Both the position numbers and the translations under genes were made by a program. Below the pieces are notes generated by a model, which was not told where the DNA came from, did no database searches, and saw only the letters and a program-made list of their open reading frames with translations. A stretch of DNA of 64,000 nucleotides from Timema cristinae (taxonomy: Eukaryota > Arthropoda > Insecta > Phasmatodea > Timematidae): the NCBI GenBank assembly GCA_039000515.1, contig JBCFYV010000012.1:8178287-8242286 (forward strand), read 5' to 3'. Below are positions 10,501-19,496 of the stretch, piece after piece (positions within the stretch are counted from its first letter, which is position 1; each line of letters opens with the position of its first letter).

Positions 10501-13010
10501 TATATGGCCTACACCAATATTGTTTTAGAAAATTCAATGATATAGGTAGGACTTGATTTTATACATTTTAAAATTGACTAGAGTAAGCTATTTAAGACCC
10601 GCCTTGGTGGTGTAGTTAGCTAACGCGCTAGTTGTGTTGAACTCGACTGCTGAGGACGGGGAGATTGAGGTTTGAATCTCGGTCGAGTGAACTGGGGGTG
10701 GTTTTTCCTAAATGGTTTTCCACTCTCCCTCCACGCAAATGTGGGTTCACTTCCTCTAGATTCAACATTCCCAATTCCTAATCCATTAGCGTAATTAGTT
10801 CTTAAGCGTATAACCCAAATGGGTAGTAAGACAAGGTGCTAAATAAATTTAAAAAAAAGAAGAAGCTATATAAGATTTTAGGCCTCAAAACTCTTGAGCT
10901 TATCTTTGACAGCATTCTCTAATTCTAATATTAACTAATCTCACATGAATAAATAGAAATCTGGTAGGCCTAACTTTTTGAGATGCCTAAAAATCTCCCC
11001 CCCCCCCCCCCCCAAAAAAAAAGGTGCTAAAAAAACAAAAATTATTCTGTCTAAAATCTGAAAACATAGATTAATGGATAGATTAGTGTTACAAAAACGA
11101 GTTTACAGCAAATGCCTTAAGACTCCAATTATACCCAGGTGTTGGGTGATTGTTAAGTTTGAAGGTAAAACAAAACAGTCACGTATATTGTTGGCCAAAT
11201 TTCAGACACTTCACTGGATGTATTGACATTGAAATTCTTGACAAAGGATCCAGCTAAAGATGACATTGATGTGGTGAACGATTCTAATATGAAGCTTTTA
11301 ACGGAGCCCACACTTGGAGGGGAGATTGTTTGCAATTTTGTGTGACTTTTTTTTACTTTTAGTAAAATAATTATTATATAGGCTAGTTTCTAAATTCAAC
11401 GTTTTTGTTTATTTAAGAGCAATTATATGAATAGGTACTTCCCCAATTATTTTGCTTTAAACTATACTTAATGTGGTCCTAAGAGATTTTTGCAAAAAAA
11501 AAAAAAAAAAAAAAAAAAAGCAAATAAATCTTTATGGTTAAGTTTTTTTTTTTTTTTTTTTTTTAAATCAGTCTATATGCGGTAAAGTTTACCCTTCTTG
11601 GAGCAAACCATTTAGGAAAAACTACCCTCGGTATACCTGACCGGGATCGAGCCACAATCTCCCTGTTATCGGAAGTATGGTCTATGGTCTATTGTGAGAG
11701 TAACACCCCAGACTATGTGGCCACCAAAGTGGGTTACTAAAGATTTTATATTATGTAGATTACACATCCATAAAAACTAAACTATAGAAACAGTGAAAAC
11801 CCTTTATTGAAATTATCAATAAAATAATTAGTCAACATTATTATACATATGCCTATAAGCTAGCTTATATTTTCATTATTATGAGACTTCCCTAATCTAA
11901 CATCTAACCTAACCTATCCTTTAATGTGTTAGGAAATTAAATCTTTAATTACAGTTGATCTATCATGGATAAAATATATTTAATGTTTAAAAAAATAATT
12001 AATCCTGGATGGTACACATCAACTGGTGATATCATAGCCTTTTGGCGCACAGGGTTTGAGGTAAGTGGCACTTCATCAATATTTTCAATCCGAGAGTGAT
12101 TTGGCTAAGTTCTTAGTGAGTTTTGTTTAAATGTAATATTTATTAAAAGTGTACAAATCTTTGTGTCATTCAATACTACAAAAGTATGTGTAATAAAGTG
12201 AGTAAAATATCAAAATATTGTACCATGACAAAGATGACCACAAAAAGTTTGTATGTAGCCTCGACCTTTCTTTCTTTCTTTCTTTCAATAATATTTTCCC
12301 AAACAAAAGCATGATTAAAAATCACACTTTTATATGAAAATAAAATTTAAGTACGAGACCAACAAAAACTGTATTTTACTTTACTTTTGAATTAAAATAA
12401 AATTTCTTGGCTCTAAATATTTATGTTTTTATTATTATTATTATTATTATTAGATAGTATGAAACGCTTATGAACTAATAATTACATTGAATATTTTCAA
12501 TACGTTTTGTCTCAAGGGAAATAGGATATAACTTACATATATTTTAATATTTCACTATTTTATTATAAAATAATGTTACTTTTTATAAGCTTGCCCTTTC
12601 TAGTTTAACTTAAACTTGAATGTAAACCTTATGAAGGTTACTAAAATTGTAAATTAAAATCAGTAATAATTTTGTTTTTTCCTTTAAAATCCTTGCAACA
12701 CATTAAATAATTTGTGGATCAGACCTATTAAAAATTAATATAATTACTACTTACTATTTTCAATCGTAGGGTCGTAAGAATCCACAAATTGTCCTTCCAC
12801 AAATTGTATGCTTAGGGAAGATTTACCTGCAAAAATTGAAACACTATACAAGAGTTCTGATAAGCTGTTTAGTGCTAAAATTTTAAAGAAAGACTTAAAA
12901 TAGGTTACTACGCAATTTACATTCTTGACATGGTTCGACACATAACCTTCTAAGCTACATACCCACTGATCGGTATCCATAATAGCAATCTTCCTTTGCT
13001 TTGGTGGCAT
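7400..13010 (-). CDS. Rheb: Rheb small GTPase, four of the expected exons
   Basis: Rheb is a Ras-family GTPase that, when GTP-bound at lysosomal membranes, activates TORC1. Exons join at 12963-13010, 12755-12826, 9430-9637 and 7400-7529, all with GT...AG introns and consistent phases, giving about 153 residues against 182-184 in the family. Visible motifs are the P-loop GKSSL, the effector stretch [10 protein letters not shown], switch [14 protein letters not shown] (the Rheb-specific Gln is present), NKTD for base recognition, and ETSAKQNE. Conserved Rheb stretches include [14 protein letters not shown] and [13 protein letters not shown]. The last ~30 residues with the farnesylated CaaX end are not found in the window. 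Exon 1 has lost one base just before GYRSVG, so as given the frame breaks there. The rest is fully conserved, which favours a sequence error or recent allele over an old pseudogene. Confidence 0.93.
7530..9429 (-). other. Rheb intron 3
   Basis: This is 1.9 kb of AT-rich intron between exons 3 and 4. A minus-strand open frame of 73 codons at 7950-8171 has no recognisable content. A purine-rich tract (8901-8944) is listed separately. Confidence 0.8.
8901..8944 (+). repeat. G-rich purine tract in Rheb intron
   Basis: Repeated runs of three to seven G separated by A or GA make this tract able in principle to form a G-quadruplex or triplex on the plus strand, which is the template strand for Rheb. 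Confidence 0.7.
9430..9637 (-). CDS. Rheb: Rheb exon 3 (switch II to central helix)
   Basis: The exon follows AATTACAG and ends before GTGAGT. It codes [19 protein letters not shown], then [15 protein letters not shown], then a helix ending KLLDMTGKV. The last codon is split and becomes His on joining exon 4. It is intact. Confidence 0.97.
9701..9935. mobile_element. 235 bp MITE with nested hairpins and TA duplication
   Basis: The ends are inverted: CAGTAGCCTCATGACTTCTT at 9701 mirrors the end at 9935, and the similarity runs ~45 bases inward (TTGGTGCTGACT, AGCTCACAGCTGAC). Both sides are flanked by TA. An inner perfect hairpin (CTTCTGACAGTCAA, 9748-9761, with 9784-9797) sits inside. TA flanks plus CAGT termini fit a Tc1/mariner-mobilised MITE. 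There is no coding capacity. It lies in Rheb intron 2. Confidence 0.88.
10117..10310 (+). mobile_element. SINE, 5'-truncated, with 12 bp target duplication
   Basis: The body matches the SINE at 10597-10862 from GAGCTCGACTGCTGAGGAC onward and ends in an ATT-type tail. TTTATATTTAAT flanks it exactly on both sides (10105-10116 and 10311-10322), so 5' truncation occurred on insertion, as in target-primed reverse transcription. Confidence 0.92.
10597..10862 (+). mobile_element. tRNA-derived SINE, full length
   Basis: This is the best-preserved copy of the family. The head CCTTGGTGGTGTAGTTAGC carries an A-box-like sequence and AGGTTTGAATCTC a B-box, together a Pol III promoter of tRNA origin. The body is shared by all copies and the tail reads GGTGCTAAATAAATTT plus A-run. 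A 12 bp duplication AAGCTATWTAAG flanks it (10585-10596, 10863-10874), with one mismatch. Confidence 0.93.
10997..11022. repeat. C17 / A9 homopolymer run
   Basis: Seventeen C are followed directly by nine A and then GGTGCTAAAAAA, which resembles the SINE 3' terminus. A stripped SINE end with an expanded homopolymer is likely. Confidence 0.8.
11494..11519. repeat. A26 homopolymer
   Basis: An uninterrupted run of 26 A sits 20 bases before the T-rich tail of the SINE at 11541. Confidence 0.9.
11541..11745 (-). mobile_element. SINE copy, diverged
   Basis: A T-run is followed on the plus strand by GCGGTAAAGTTTACCCTTC, AAACCATTTAGGAAAAACTA, a B-box complement (GGGATCGAGCCACAATCTCC) and CTATGTGGCCACCAAAG, in the SINE order read from tail to head. 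Part of the body is deleted. Confidence 0.8.
11746..12754 (-). other. Remainder of Rheb intron 2
   Basis: AT-rich intron with short TTTC and ATT microsatellites (near 12271 and 12432). No further exon or element was recognised. Confidence 0.7.
12755..12826 (-). CDS. Rheb: Rheb exon 2 (P-loop end and effector loop)
   Basis: The exon follows TTTTTGCAG and ends before GTAAGT. Its first two bases complete the P-loop Gly, and it then codes [19 protein letters not shown] plus TIEN. Intron 1 is only 136 bases (12827-12962). Confidence 0.95.
12963..13010 (-). CDS. Rheb: Rheb exon 1 (start codon, P-loop first half)
   Basis: The ATG is at 13010 and begins [11 protein letters not shown], the usual Rheb N-terminus. 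After this Met one G is missing: ATGGATACCGATCAGTGG should read Met-Gly-Tyr-Arg-Ser-Val plus one base. The exon ends before GTATGT at 12962. It is 48 bases long where 49 are needed to keep phase with exon 2. Confidence 0.9.
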
Positions 13011-13849
13011 ATTGGAAATCAAATATTAAATCTCAATACACTAAAATAAACCATCTCCTTTATAAAACAATACTAAGGTTAATTTCATACGAATTACAGA
13101 AACTATCAACCATTAATTAAGAAAAAATCCACCATTCAATCCACGGATCACAAGGATGACTGATGACATAATTGAAAAACACATATTACATTTATATTCA
13201 GTATAGCTATGACATGAGATAATATCACTGACCTCTATCGAAACAGTACAAACATCCTTAGCTCCATTTTAGAGCTGTCGTTTGCTCACTATTGTGTAAA
13301 AGAGAAAGAATCTTTCAAGTATTTCTCTCTCTCTTATGCACATACAAGGTAATGTGGCATTCTGACAGTCAGTTCGTTAATTTATATGACAATATGAGAT
13401 ACATAAATGTATGTTTAGTTAAATGCAATAATTATGTTAATCATAGGTTTGAAGTGTATAAATAAGTTCGAAACTCCTAACTTGTTCCTTTAAATAAGTT
13501 GATGTAGTCTAGACTGTATTTTTAAGGGTAACATTTATTGTTGAATTGAAAGTAGCTTGGTTAGTGATTACCTATATGAATTATTTTGGAAATTTGATCA
13601 ATACAATTAATGAAAAAATTATTACAAATGAGTAATTCTTTGATAATACTAATGGTTTTATAAACAGGCACATTCGCGCAAGTGTTAGCAAAATCTAAGA
13701 ACATAAATTTAGAATTATTAACTAAGGGAATTGATTCAAACTTTCAGTTAATTGTATTGAGCTTTTAACGTTGTATTCATTAGGTAGTTGGAGGTTGTTT
13801 TCCAAGTTTTTTTTTACTATTTTGCATGCAGGGACATTTTGGTACCTAA
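13011..13849 (-). other. Rheb 5' flank: leader and promoter region
   Basis: The Rheb transcription start must lie here, or further upstream if there is an untranslated first exon. I see no clear TATA or initiator that fixes it. A CT-rich stretch with CTCTCTCT lies near 13324-13334. No coding sequence was recognised. Confidence 0.4.
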
Positions 13850-13998
13850 TTGACAAGAGCAGCGGGTGAAGTAGGTACACAATGTTTACACGGGGCGCTG
13901 AGGGTGGTTTGGTAGGAGAACCAGGTACTGCAAAACAGGAAAAAGGGATTTATAATACCTATTTTCAATAAAGGAGACAGGAAGAGGTGAACAAATTA
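13850..13998 (+). pseudogene. LINE-A copy 1, part 1 (start of RT domain)
   Basis: The translation gives GEVGTQC-like text and then IPIFNKGDRKR, the beginning of the RT domain. It matches the LINE-A copy at 58210-58370. The piece ends in AAATTA, and its reading continues exactly at 16445 once the intervening DNA transposon is removed. Confidence 0.85.
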
Positions 13999-14105
13999 CA
14001 CTGGTTAAAAAAAAATAATTTGTCCCAAAAGTGAGAATAAGTGGATATAATAGTATTTTTTGTGCTGAATTCGACTCTATTTTTAGAATTTTTCTATCAC
14101 GTAAG
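13999..14105. repeat. Terminal inverted repeat, 3' side of copy 1
   Basis: It is inverted relative to 16335-16441 with many mismatches. It contains CTATCACGTAAGGATTTT, also found in the 3' end of the copy at 24108-26685, which ties the two elements together. Confidence 0.85.
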
Positions 14106-14183
14106 GATTTTGAGTAATACCCCTTTTAAATCTTACAGTGTTATGTTTATCAAAATACAGACATAGTTAAGGGCTTATCTCAT

Positions 14184-15340
14184 CTAAAAAGTAGGAGTGT
14201 AGGATTTTCTGCTGTATTTTGCCTCTAGAACATTCCTCTTGAGGGTCCAACAATAGTCAGCAAACATATTTGGGCTCCACTTTCCCTGGTAACGTTTTTT
14301 CCATTCAGGAAATATCTTGATGAAACTGTTCACCATGTTCGTCACTGACTCCTCCAAGATTTTCTGGGAAGAAATCCAAGTGCGAATCTATTAAATGTAT
14401 TTTCAAAGACACGTTACATTCCATGATCTTGTAAGAATTTAACAAATCATTCACCATTTCTTTGTAATTGTCTGCCTTATGTTTTCCTAAAAAGTTCCGG
14501 CAAACACTCTTGAAAGAATCCTACGCAGCCTTTTTAACCTGGTTTAACTGACCATCGAAGTTCTCATATTTAATCAATTCTCTTATTTGAGGTCCTACGA
14601 ATATCCCCTCTTTGATATTTGCGGCACTGATCTCTGAACATTTTTGACTCAAGTATGTAAATCCAAGTGGAGCTAAATACACTTTTTATCGAATCGACAA
14701 ATGGTGTATTGACATCATTCTTATTTACTGATGTTAGTGATGTACGCTTTGGGCCACTGTTTCTTGGTGCAGTGATTTTGCCGGTATATGCTGTCTCACT
14801 CACAAAGAGAACAGCATTACTTCGTGAAACCAAGTTGTAGTCCAAGCAAAAGTGCAATGACTTTCAAGTCAAGAAAGAGATTCCATTTGTATTCATCATA
14901 CTTGATTTTCTCAAGAAGGAGTTTCATGCTCACATATGTTTCTTTCATATCGGCAGCATGAGATAGTGGCAATGATGGAAACTTATCTCCATTGTGGATA
15001 AGCACAGATTTTAAGCAAGCTTTAGAAGAATCAATAAATAAACACCATTACTCTATTTTGTACTCGTGACCAAGTGCTCCCATAGCAAAATAAACACCAT
15101 TATAAAAAACAAGCCGATCGTCAAGAGAAAATAAATAATTAAAGTCACTATCCCTAACTCTAAAAACACATACTTTTGTTTCATTGTGGAGGAGATTCCA
15201 GCCTTTCAATCTGGATTCTAAAAGTTCTACTTTCCTTTTAGATGGATTCAAATATCGGATAAGGTCATTGAGATCTCCTTGAGTAAGTAAAAGTGGTTCA
15301 GAATATGAACAGGAAGCTTCAAATGTGGGATCAAACCTTG

Positions 15341-15390
<50 letters not shown>

Positions 15391-15853
15391 CCATGCTCTA
15401 TATTCACCTCCTCTTCTTCATCTTGTTCATCATCATCAAATATGACATTTTCTGGAGGCTTTGGAAATGGCAATTCTTCACTATGAGGCACAGGCCTAAT
15501 GACAGATGGTAAATCAGGATATGTCAAGGTGTGTTTTGATTTAAAATCGATACCTGAAATGTTTATGAGACAAAAGAACCAATCTGCAAAGTGATCATTT
15601 GTTTCCCGCCAAATCATTGGAACACCAAAATTAATATGCCGAGAACCCTTTGATCAACTCATGAGGAGTATGACACAAGTGACACAACAAAAATAAGAGG
15701 CCCAATTTTTATCTTGGTCCCAAATATTGCAACCAAAATAAATATTATAGCACTTCTTAATGAGCGACGTAAAACTACGTTTGCTAATTTTAAATGTTAC
15801 CTCACACAAATGTAGCCAAAAGAGTCCTGGTGGTTAACACAATTTCTAGGCAT
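14184..15853 (-). pseudogene. Decayed transposase of the CACTA/CMC-like family, copy 1
   Basis: From the ATG at 15853 the frame pieces align along their length with the product at 24745-26434. In order they are an N-terminal domain with CxxC pairs (GYIC, CVTC), an acidic linker with a long Asp run, LNDLIRYL...LLESRLKGWNLL, LFIDSSKACLKSVLIHNG, a DLKV-LLLG stretch ending GFTK, DEHGEQFHQDI, and ADYCWTLKR near the end. Candidate catalytic residues are Asp in FIDSSK, Asp in LDLK and Glu in DEHGE. The frame is broken by stops (Trp to TGA before SKG, before WCLF, after QDIS) and frameshifts. The family is known to me only as uncharacterised arthropod and cnidarian proteins; its role as transposase is inferred from the element ends. 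Confidence 0.8.
15341..15390. repeat. (CAT)n microsatellite inside the transposase
   Basis: About 17 CAT units on the plus strand read as a run of Asp in the minus-strand transposase relic. The sister copy has a shorter acidic stretch (DDSDKEAHDFDEE) at this point. Confidence 0.95.
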
Positions 15854-16043
15854 TGTACCACTTGGTGTAATAAACACTATAAAATATGTACTAATTTACA
15901 TAAACACTATAAAAATATATACACTAAATTGCATTAATAGAACAATTTTTAGGCAATGTACCACTTGGTGTAATAAACACTATAAAATATGTACTAATTT
16001 ACATAAACACTATAAAAATATATACACTGAATTGCATTAATAG
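15838..16043. repeat. Tandem duplication of 103 bp at the transposase start
   Basis: Two copies of a ~103 base unit (CCACTTGGTGTAATAAACAC and onward) lie head to tail. The unit nearer the gene holds the start codon; in the other unit the same triplet has changed to TTG. Confidence 0.9.
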
Positions 16044-16334
16044 CAACTTATGACAAAGAAACACACAGCATTAGATGTTCACAGAACGAGTTTTGATCAC
16101 CAACTGGCCAGGAGTGCTAACTGAGACAGTAAGCAAGCAAAAGTCTAATTCATCATGTGCAAAGTATGCCATATGTTACATTACTCATTAGCACGGTCTT
16201 GAATAGCATAAAGTTGGAAAGAAGAGAGGTGTAAAATTTTTCTACGAAGCAGGGAGTCTGTTATGCCAACCTAACTGCAATTGTTAGCCACTTCGCCCAC
16301 TTCACTGTATACTCTTAAAGAGGTCGTAACTTTA

Positions 16335-16441
16335 AAACTATAAGTGATAGAACAATTATGAAACCAGTTTTGAAATCAGCGGAAAAATTACATATAGGTC
16401 ACTCATGAGTTGCCTTGGGACAAAATTTTTGTTGACCGGTG
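16335..16441. repeat. Terminal inverted repeat, 5' side of copy 1
   Basis: The reverse complement begins CACCGGTCAACAAAAATTTT and aligns with 13999-14105 across its length. Confidence 0.85.
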
Positions 16442-16577
16442 TTATAGGGAGGTAACGCCTGATGTGCCACTGTACAATAATATATGAGAAAATACTGGAA
16501 AAGAGAATAAGAAATAAAATTAAAGGAAAGTGAAGAGAGGAACAGTATGGATTTAGGGAACAAAGGTCTACAATAGA
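16442..16577 (+). pseudogene. LINE-A copy 1, part 2 (RT domain)
   Basis: Codes NYREVTPDVPLY, a short frameshift, then EKILEKRIRNKIK and QYGFREQRSTI. It stops inside the codon for the Asp of STIDLI, at the duplicated ATAGA (16573-16577) where the copia element entered. Confidence 0.88.
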
Positions 16578-16836
16578 TGTTGGAAATGGTTTTATGACAT
16601 CAATTAATGGTTTCCATCTCTAGTACATATTTAAAACACAAAGCAAAATTGTTCATGATTATTTGTTCATTCTTATAATTAATAGTACATATCATATATA
16701 TGTCACAGAACAAGAAATCAACAAAGTAAAACAAAGCATTAAAGAACATTTAGAAGGCATTGCCTATCTTCTTGCAAGTCAAGGCTCACCCACTAAAATG
16801 CTCTATTGAGTGGATGGAATTACTCAAGTCCCAACA
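16578..16836 (-). repeat. 3' LTR of the copia element
   Basis: Starts TGTTGG and ends CCAACA, the TG...CA inverted ends of LTRs. Its 259 bases match 21010-21268. Confidence 0.97.
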
Positions 16837-16849
16837 CTCCCCCTCACTC
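16837..16849 (-). promoter_or_regulatory. Polypurine tract of the copia element
   Basis: The minus strand reads GAGTGAGGGGGAG immediately before the 3' LTR, the usual site that primes plus-strand DNA synthesis. Confidence 0.85.
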
Positions 16850-16850
16850 G

Positions 16851-18290
16851 TTAGAGCCGAGGATGTAGTCCAACAGCTTGACTCAAGATGGTGTGTCTGG
16901 GGCTTGCCAAACCCTTTGTGAAAATATCTGCTTCCATGGATTCAGATGGCTTGTATGTCACAACAATGTCCCCATTTTGAACCTTCTCACGAATAAAGTG
17001 TTCTTTTATACTTATATGCTTTGATCGGGAACTTATTATAGAATTCTTTGTCAAGTTTTGAGCAGACATGTTGTCATTGAAGATTTGGATGGCTTGTTGA
17101 GAAGATCACATGTCGTTCAGTAGTTGCCTCAAATGCATTGCCTCCTTTGCTGCTTCTGTTAAGGCCATGTACTCAGCTTCTTGAGTGGATAGAGCAATGG
17201 TTCTTTGTTTTCTGGATTCCCAGCTGATCATTGAACCTGCATACTTAAAACAGTACCCTGTGTACGATCTTCTATCACTGGAGCATGATCCCCAATTTGC
17301 ATCAGCATATCCGGTCAATGGTTCTCCAGTCTTTTGGAAGATCAGAGACAGTTCCTTGGTACCTTGAAGGTAACGGAGGTCCTTTTTTGCTGCTAGCCAA
17401 TGCTCCTTAGAAAAACAATTATTAAATTGACTTAAGTAGCTTACCGAATGTGAAATATCTGGTCTTGTACCTATTGCGAGATACATAAGGGCTCCAATCA
17501 GATTTTGGTATGGAAAATTTGGCAGGTTTTCTGTTGACGCCTTGGTAAACTTTAGTCACGGAACCATGGGAGTCTTCACAGGATTACAGGTCTTCATATT
17601 AAATTTATGAAGGATCTCATCAATGTATTTTCTGTGAGGCTGAAATAGTTCCATTTTTACAGTCGAATTCTATACCAAGACAATATTGGAGATTTCCCAA
17701 ATCTCTATTTCAAATTCGTTCAACAGCTCCTTCTTTATATGATTCAATTTTTCTTGACTATTTGATGCCATGATTACATCATCTACATAAATTGCAACCA
17801 GAATTTTTTCTCTCCCTCTGACCATAGTGTAGATGCAAGGATCAGCCTGTGAAGGGATGAATCCTAATTTACAAAGTTTGGAATCTAATTTACAGAACCA
17901 TTGGCGTCCTGCTTGCTTTAGTCCGTACAACGCCTTCTTAAGACGACATACCATTTCACCATTTTGTTTGCGTAGCTCTTCAAGCATTTTCTTTACCTTT
18001 TTGAACATGGTGGATTCTTCATTAGCACTTTCTCAACCATGATGTTGCATAGGATTCTTTCTAAAAATTCGGGCTTTTGCAAAAATAATTTTTCGTCTAT
18101 ATCCCCATTAAAGAAAGCTGTTGAGACATCAAGTTGATTTATTTTTAGATTTTCTTCAACTGCTACAGCAAGAAGAGTTCTGATAGAGCTTAATCTGGCG
18201 ACTGGGGCATACATCTCTCTAAAGTAGATTCCTGGTCTTTGTGAGAATCATCGAGCTACAAGACGTGTTTTTCTCCGCTGATAATCGCCA
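16851..18290 (-). pseudogene. Copia reverse transcriptase and RNase H
   Basis: In order on the minus strand: MYAPVARLSSIRTLLAVAV and LDVSTAFFNGDIDEKLFL (fingers), LKKALYGLKQAGRQWF, then AIYVDDVIMAS with the catalytic YVDD intact (17760-17800). RNase H follows with YLAIGTRPDISHSVSYLSQF, TGYADANWGSCSSDRRSYTG, ISWESRKQRTIALSTQEAEY and a C-terminal stretch ending near 16851. Frameshifts near 18010, 17665-17520 and 17090 break the frame. It would copy the RNA and degrade it in the particle. It is not functional as given. Confidence 0.93.
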
Positions 18291-18720
18291 TTTTGTTTAT
18301 ATTTATTTTTTAGCACCATTTTGGAACTTATTACATTTGCTCCATTTGGTTTTGTCACTAATTCCCAAGTATCATTCTTTATATGAGCTTTGATTTAATT
18401 TTTTATGGCTTCATGCCATTCTTCCGCATCTGGCCCTTCTAGAGCTTCCTTAACTTCACATAATGCTGACATGTCATATTCATTCATCCAAGAGGGTAGT
18501 CTAATTGTATTTCTTGGTCTTAAACATCTTTGTTCTTCTTCCTCAAAGCTATCTTCAGATCCTTCATTGTTTTCTTCTCTGTCACTTGCAACTACTTTAA
18601 TTTCATCTAAATTCCCGTCATTCCTTATTACTGAAATCTCTTGACTGTTACTGTTTTCTTCCTTTTTTGACCTATTTGATAGTTCACAGTATTCTTCACT
18701 GAATGGATCACCATTTGAGG
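18291..18720 (-). pseudogene. Copia pol linker between integrase and RT
   Basis: This is the variable, acidic linker region of copia pol. The minus-strand translation is rich in Glu, Asp, Ser and Asn, and stops interrupt it. Near 18385-18430 lies a stretch corresponding to the EAMKDEWHAIKAEIKNDTW-type start of the RT region. Confidence 0.7.
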
Positions 18721-19496
18721 GTTATTGTTTGGATTCATAGTAGAGCTTGTTAATTATTTTTACATCTCTCGCAATTGAAATCTTTCTTTGGGATGGCACC
18801 CAAATACGATAGGCCTTTGATACTTCTGAGTATCCAACAAAAATGCCTTCTTTGGCTCTTGAATCAAATTTTCTTCTGTTGGGGTCCTTGTTGTGCATGA
18901 ACGTTTTGTATCCAAAAACTTGAAGATGATGAACTGAAGGTACATGACCAGTCCACTTTTGATATGGAATTTCACCTTTCAGAATCCTGAATGGGCTGCG
19001 ATTTAATAAATAATTTGCACAATTGATGGCCTCAGCCCAGAATGAGTGGGGCAAATTTGATTCCAGTAGTAGGCATCTGGCCTTATCCTGCAGTGACCTA
19101 TTTTTTCGTTCAGCCAATCCATTTTTGCTGGGGTGATCTTACAACGGAAACAGTGTTCTAATCCCACAATCTGATAAGAATTTGTCAAACTCCAAATTTC
19201 TAAACTGCCCTTTCATTGTCACTTTGAAGATATTTAATATTTTTTTCTGTCAGATTTTCTACTTCATTTTAAAATTCTTTAAAAGTATTTAAGACTTCAT
19301 TTTTATTTTTCAGTAAATATACTCTGGTATAGCGAGTTCCCTCATCAATAAAAGTAACAAAATATCTGGAGCCTCCGGGTGAAGTGGTGTGCATGGGGCC
19401 TACAACATCAGAATGTATTATTTCCAGCTTGTTTACAGTTTTCGGTTGTTCCCTAATGTGATAAGGTAGTCTTGTGAATTTCCCTCTAATACATAT
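18721..19496 (-). pseudogene. Copia integrase
   Basis: The core is recognisable from HSDVVGPMHTTSPGG (first Asp, near 19405) and LQSDNER (second Asp, near 19215) to AERKNRSLQDKARCL (Glu), followed by SFWAEAINCANYLLNRSP and the C-terminal FGYKTFMHNKD and GIFVGYSEVSKAYRIW. The zinc-binding start lies in the preceding frame (WHRKLGH). Several stops and frameshifts lie between 19100 and 19320. It would insert the cDNA; as given it is broken. Confidence 0.92.

Larger units (their letters stand above)
13999..16441 (-). mobile_element. CACTA/CMC-like DNA transposon, copy 1
   Basis: The element begins CACTGGTTAA and ends TTGACCGGTG, flanked on both sides by TTA. The ends are inverted and imperfect over ~105 bases, sharing CACYGGTYAA, TTTGTCCCAA and TTCTATCAC. 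It encodes one decayed protein on the minus strand (14184-15853). Removing 13999-16441 and one TTA rejoins a LINE reading frame (GDRKR...TNYREVTPDVP), which proves the boundaries and the 3 bp duplication. The related copy at 24108-26685 has the same layout. Confidence 0.9.

Noticed and set aside
11153..11335. Minus-strand 60-codon frame in Rheb intron 2
   Set aside because: No similarity to any family I recognise and no splice sites in phase with Rheb.
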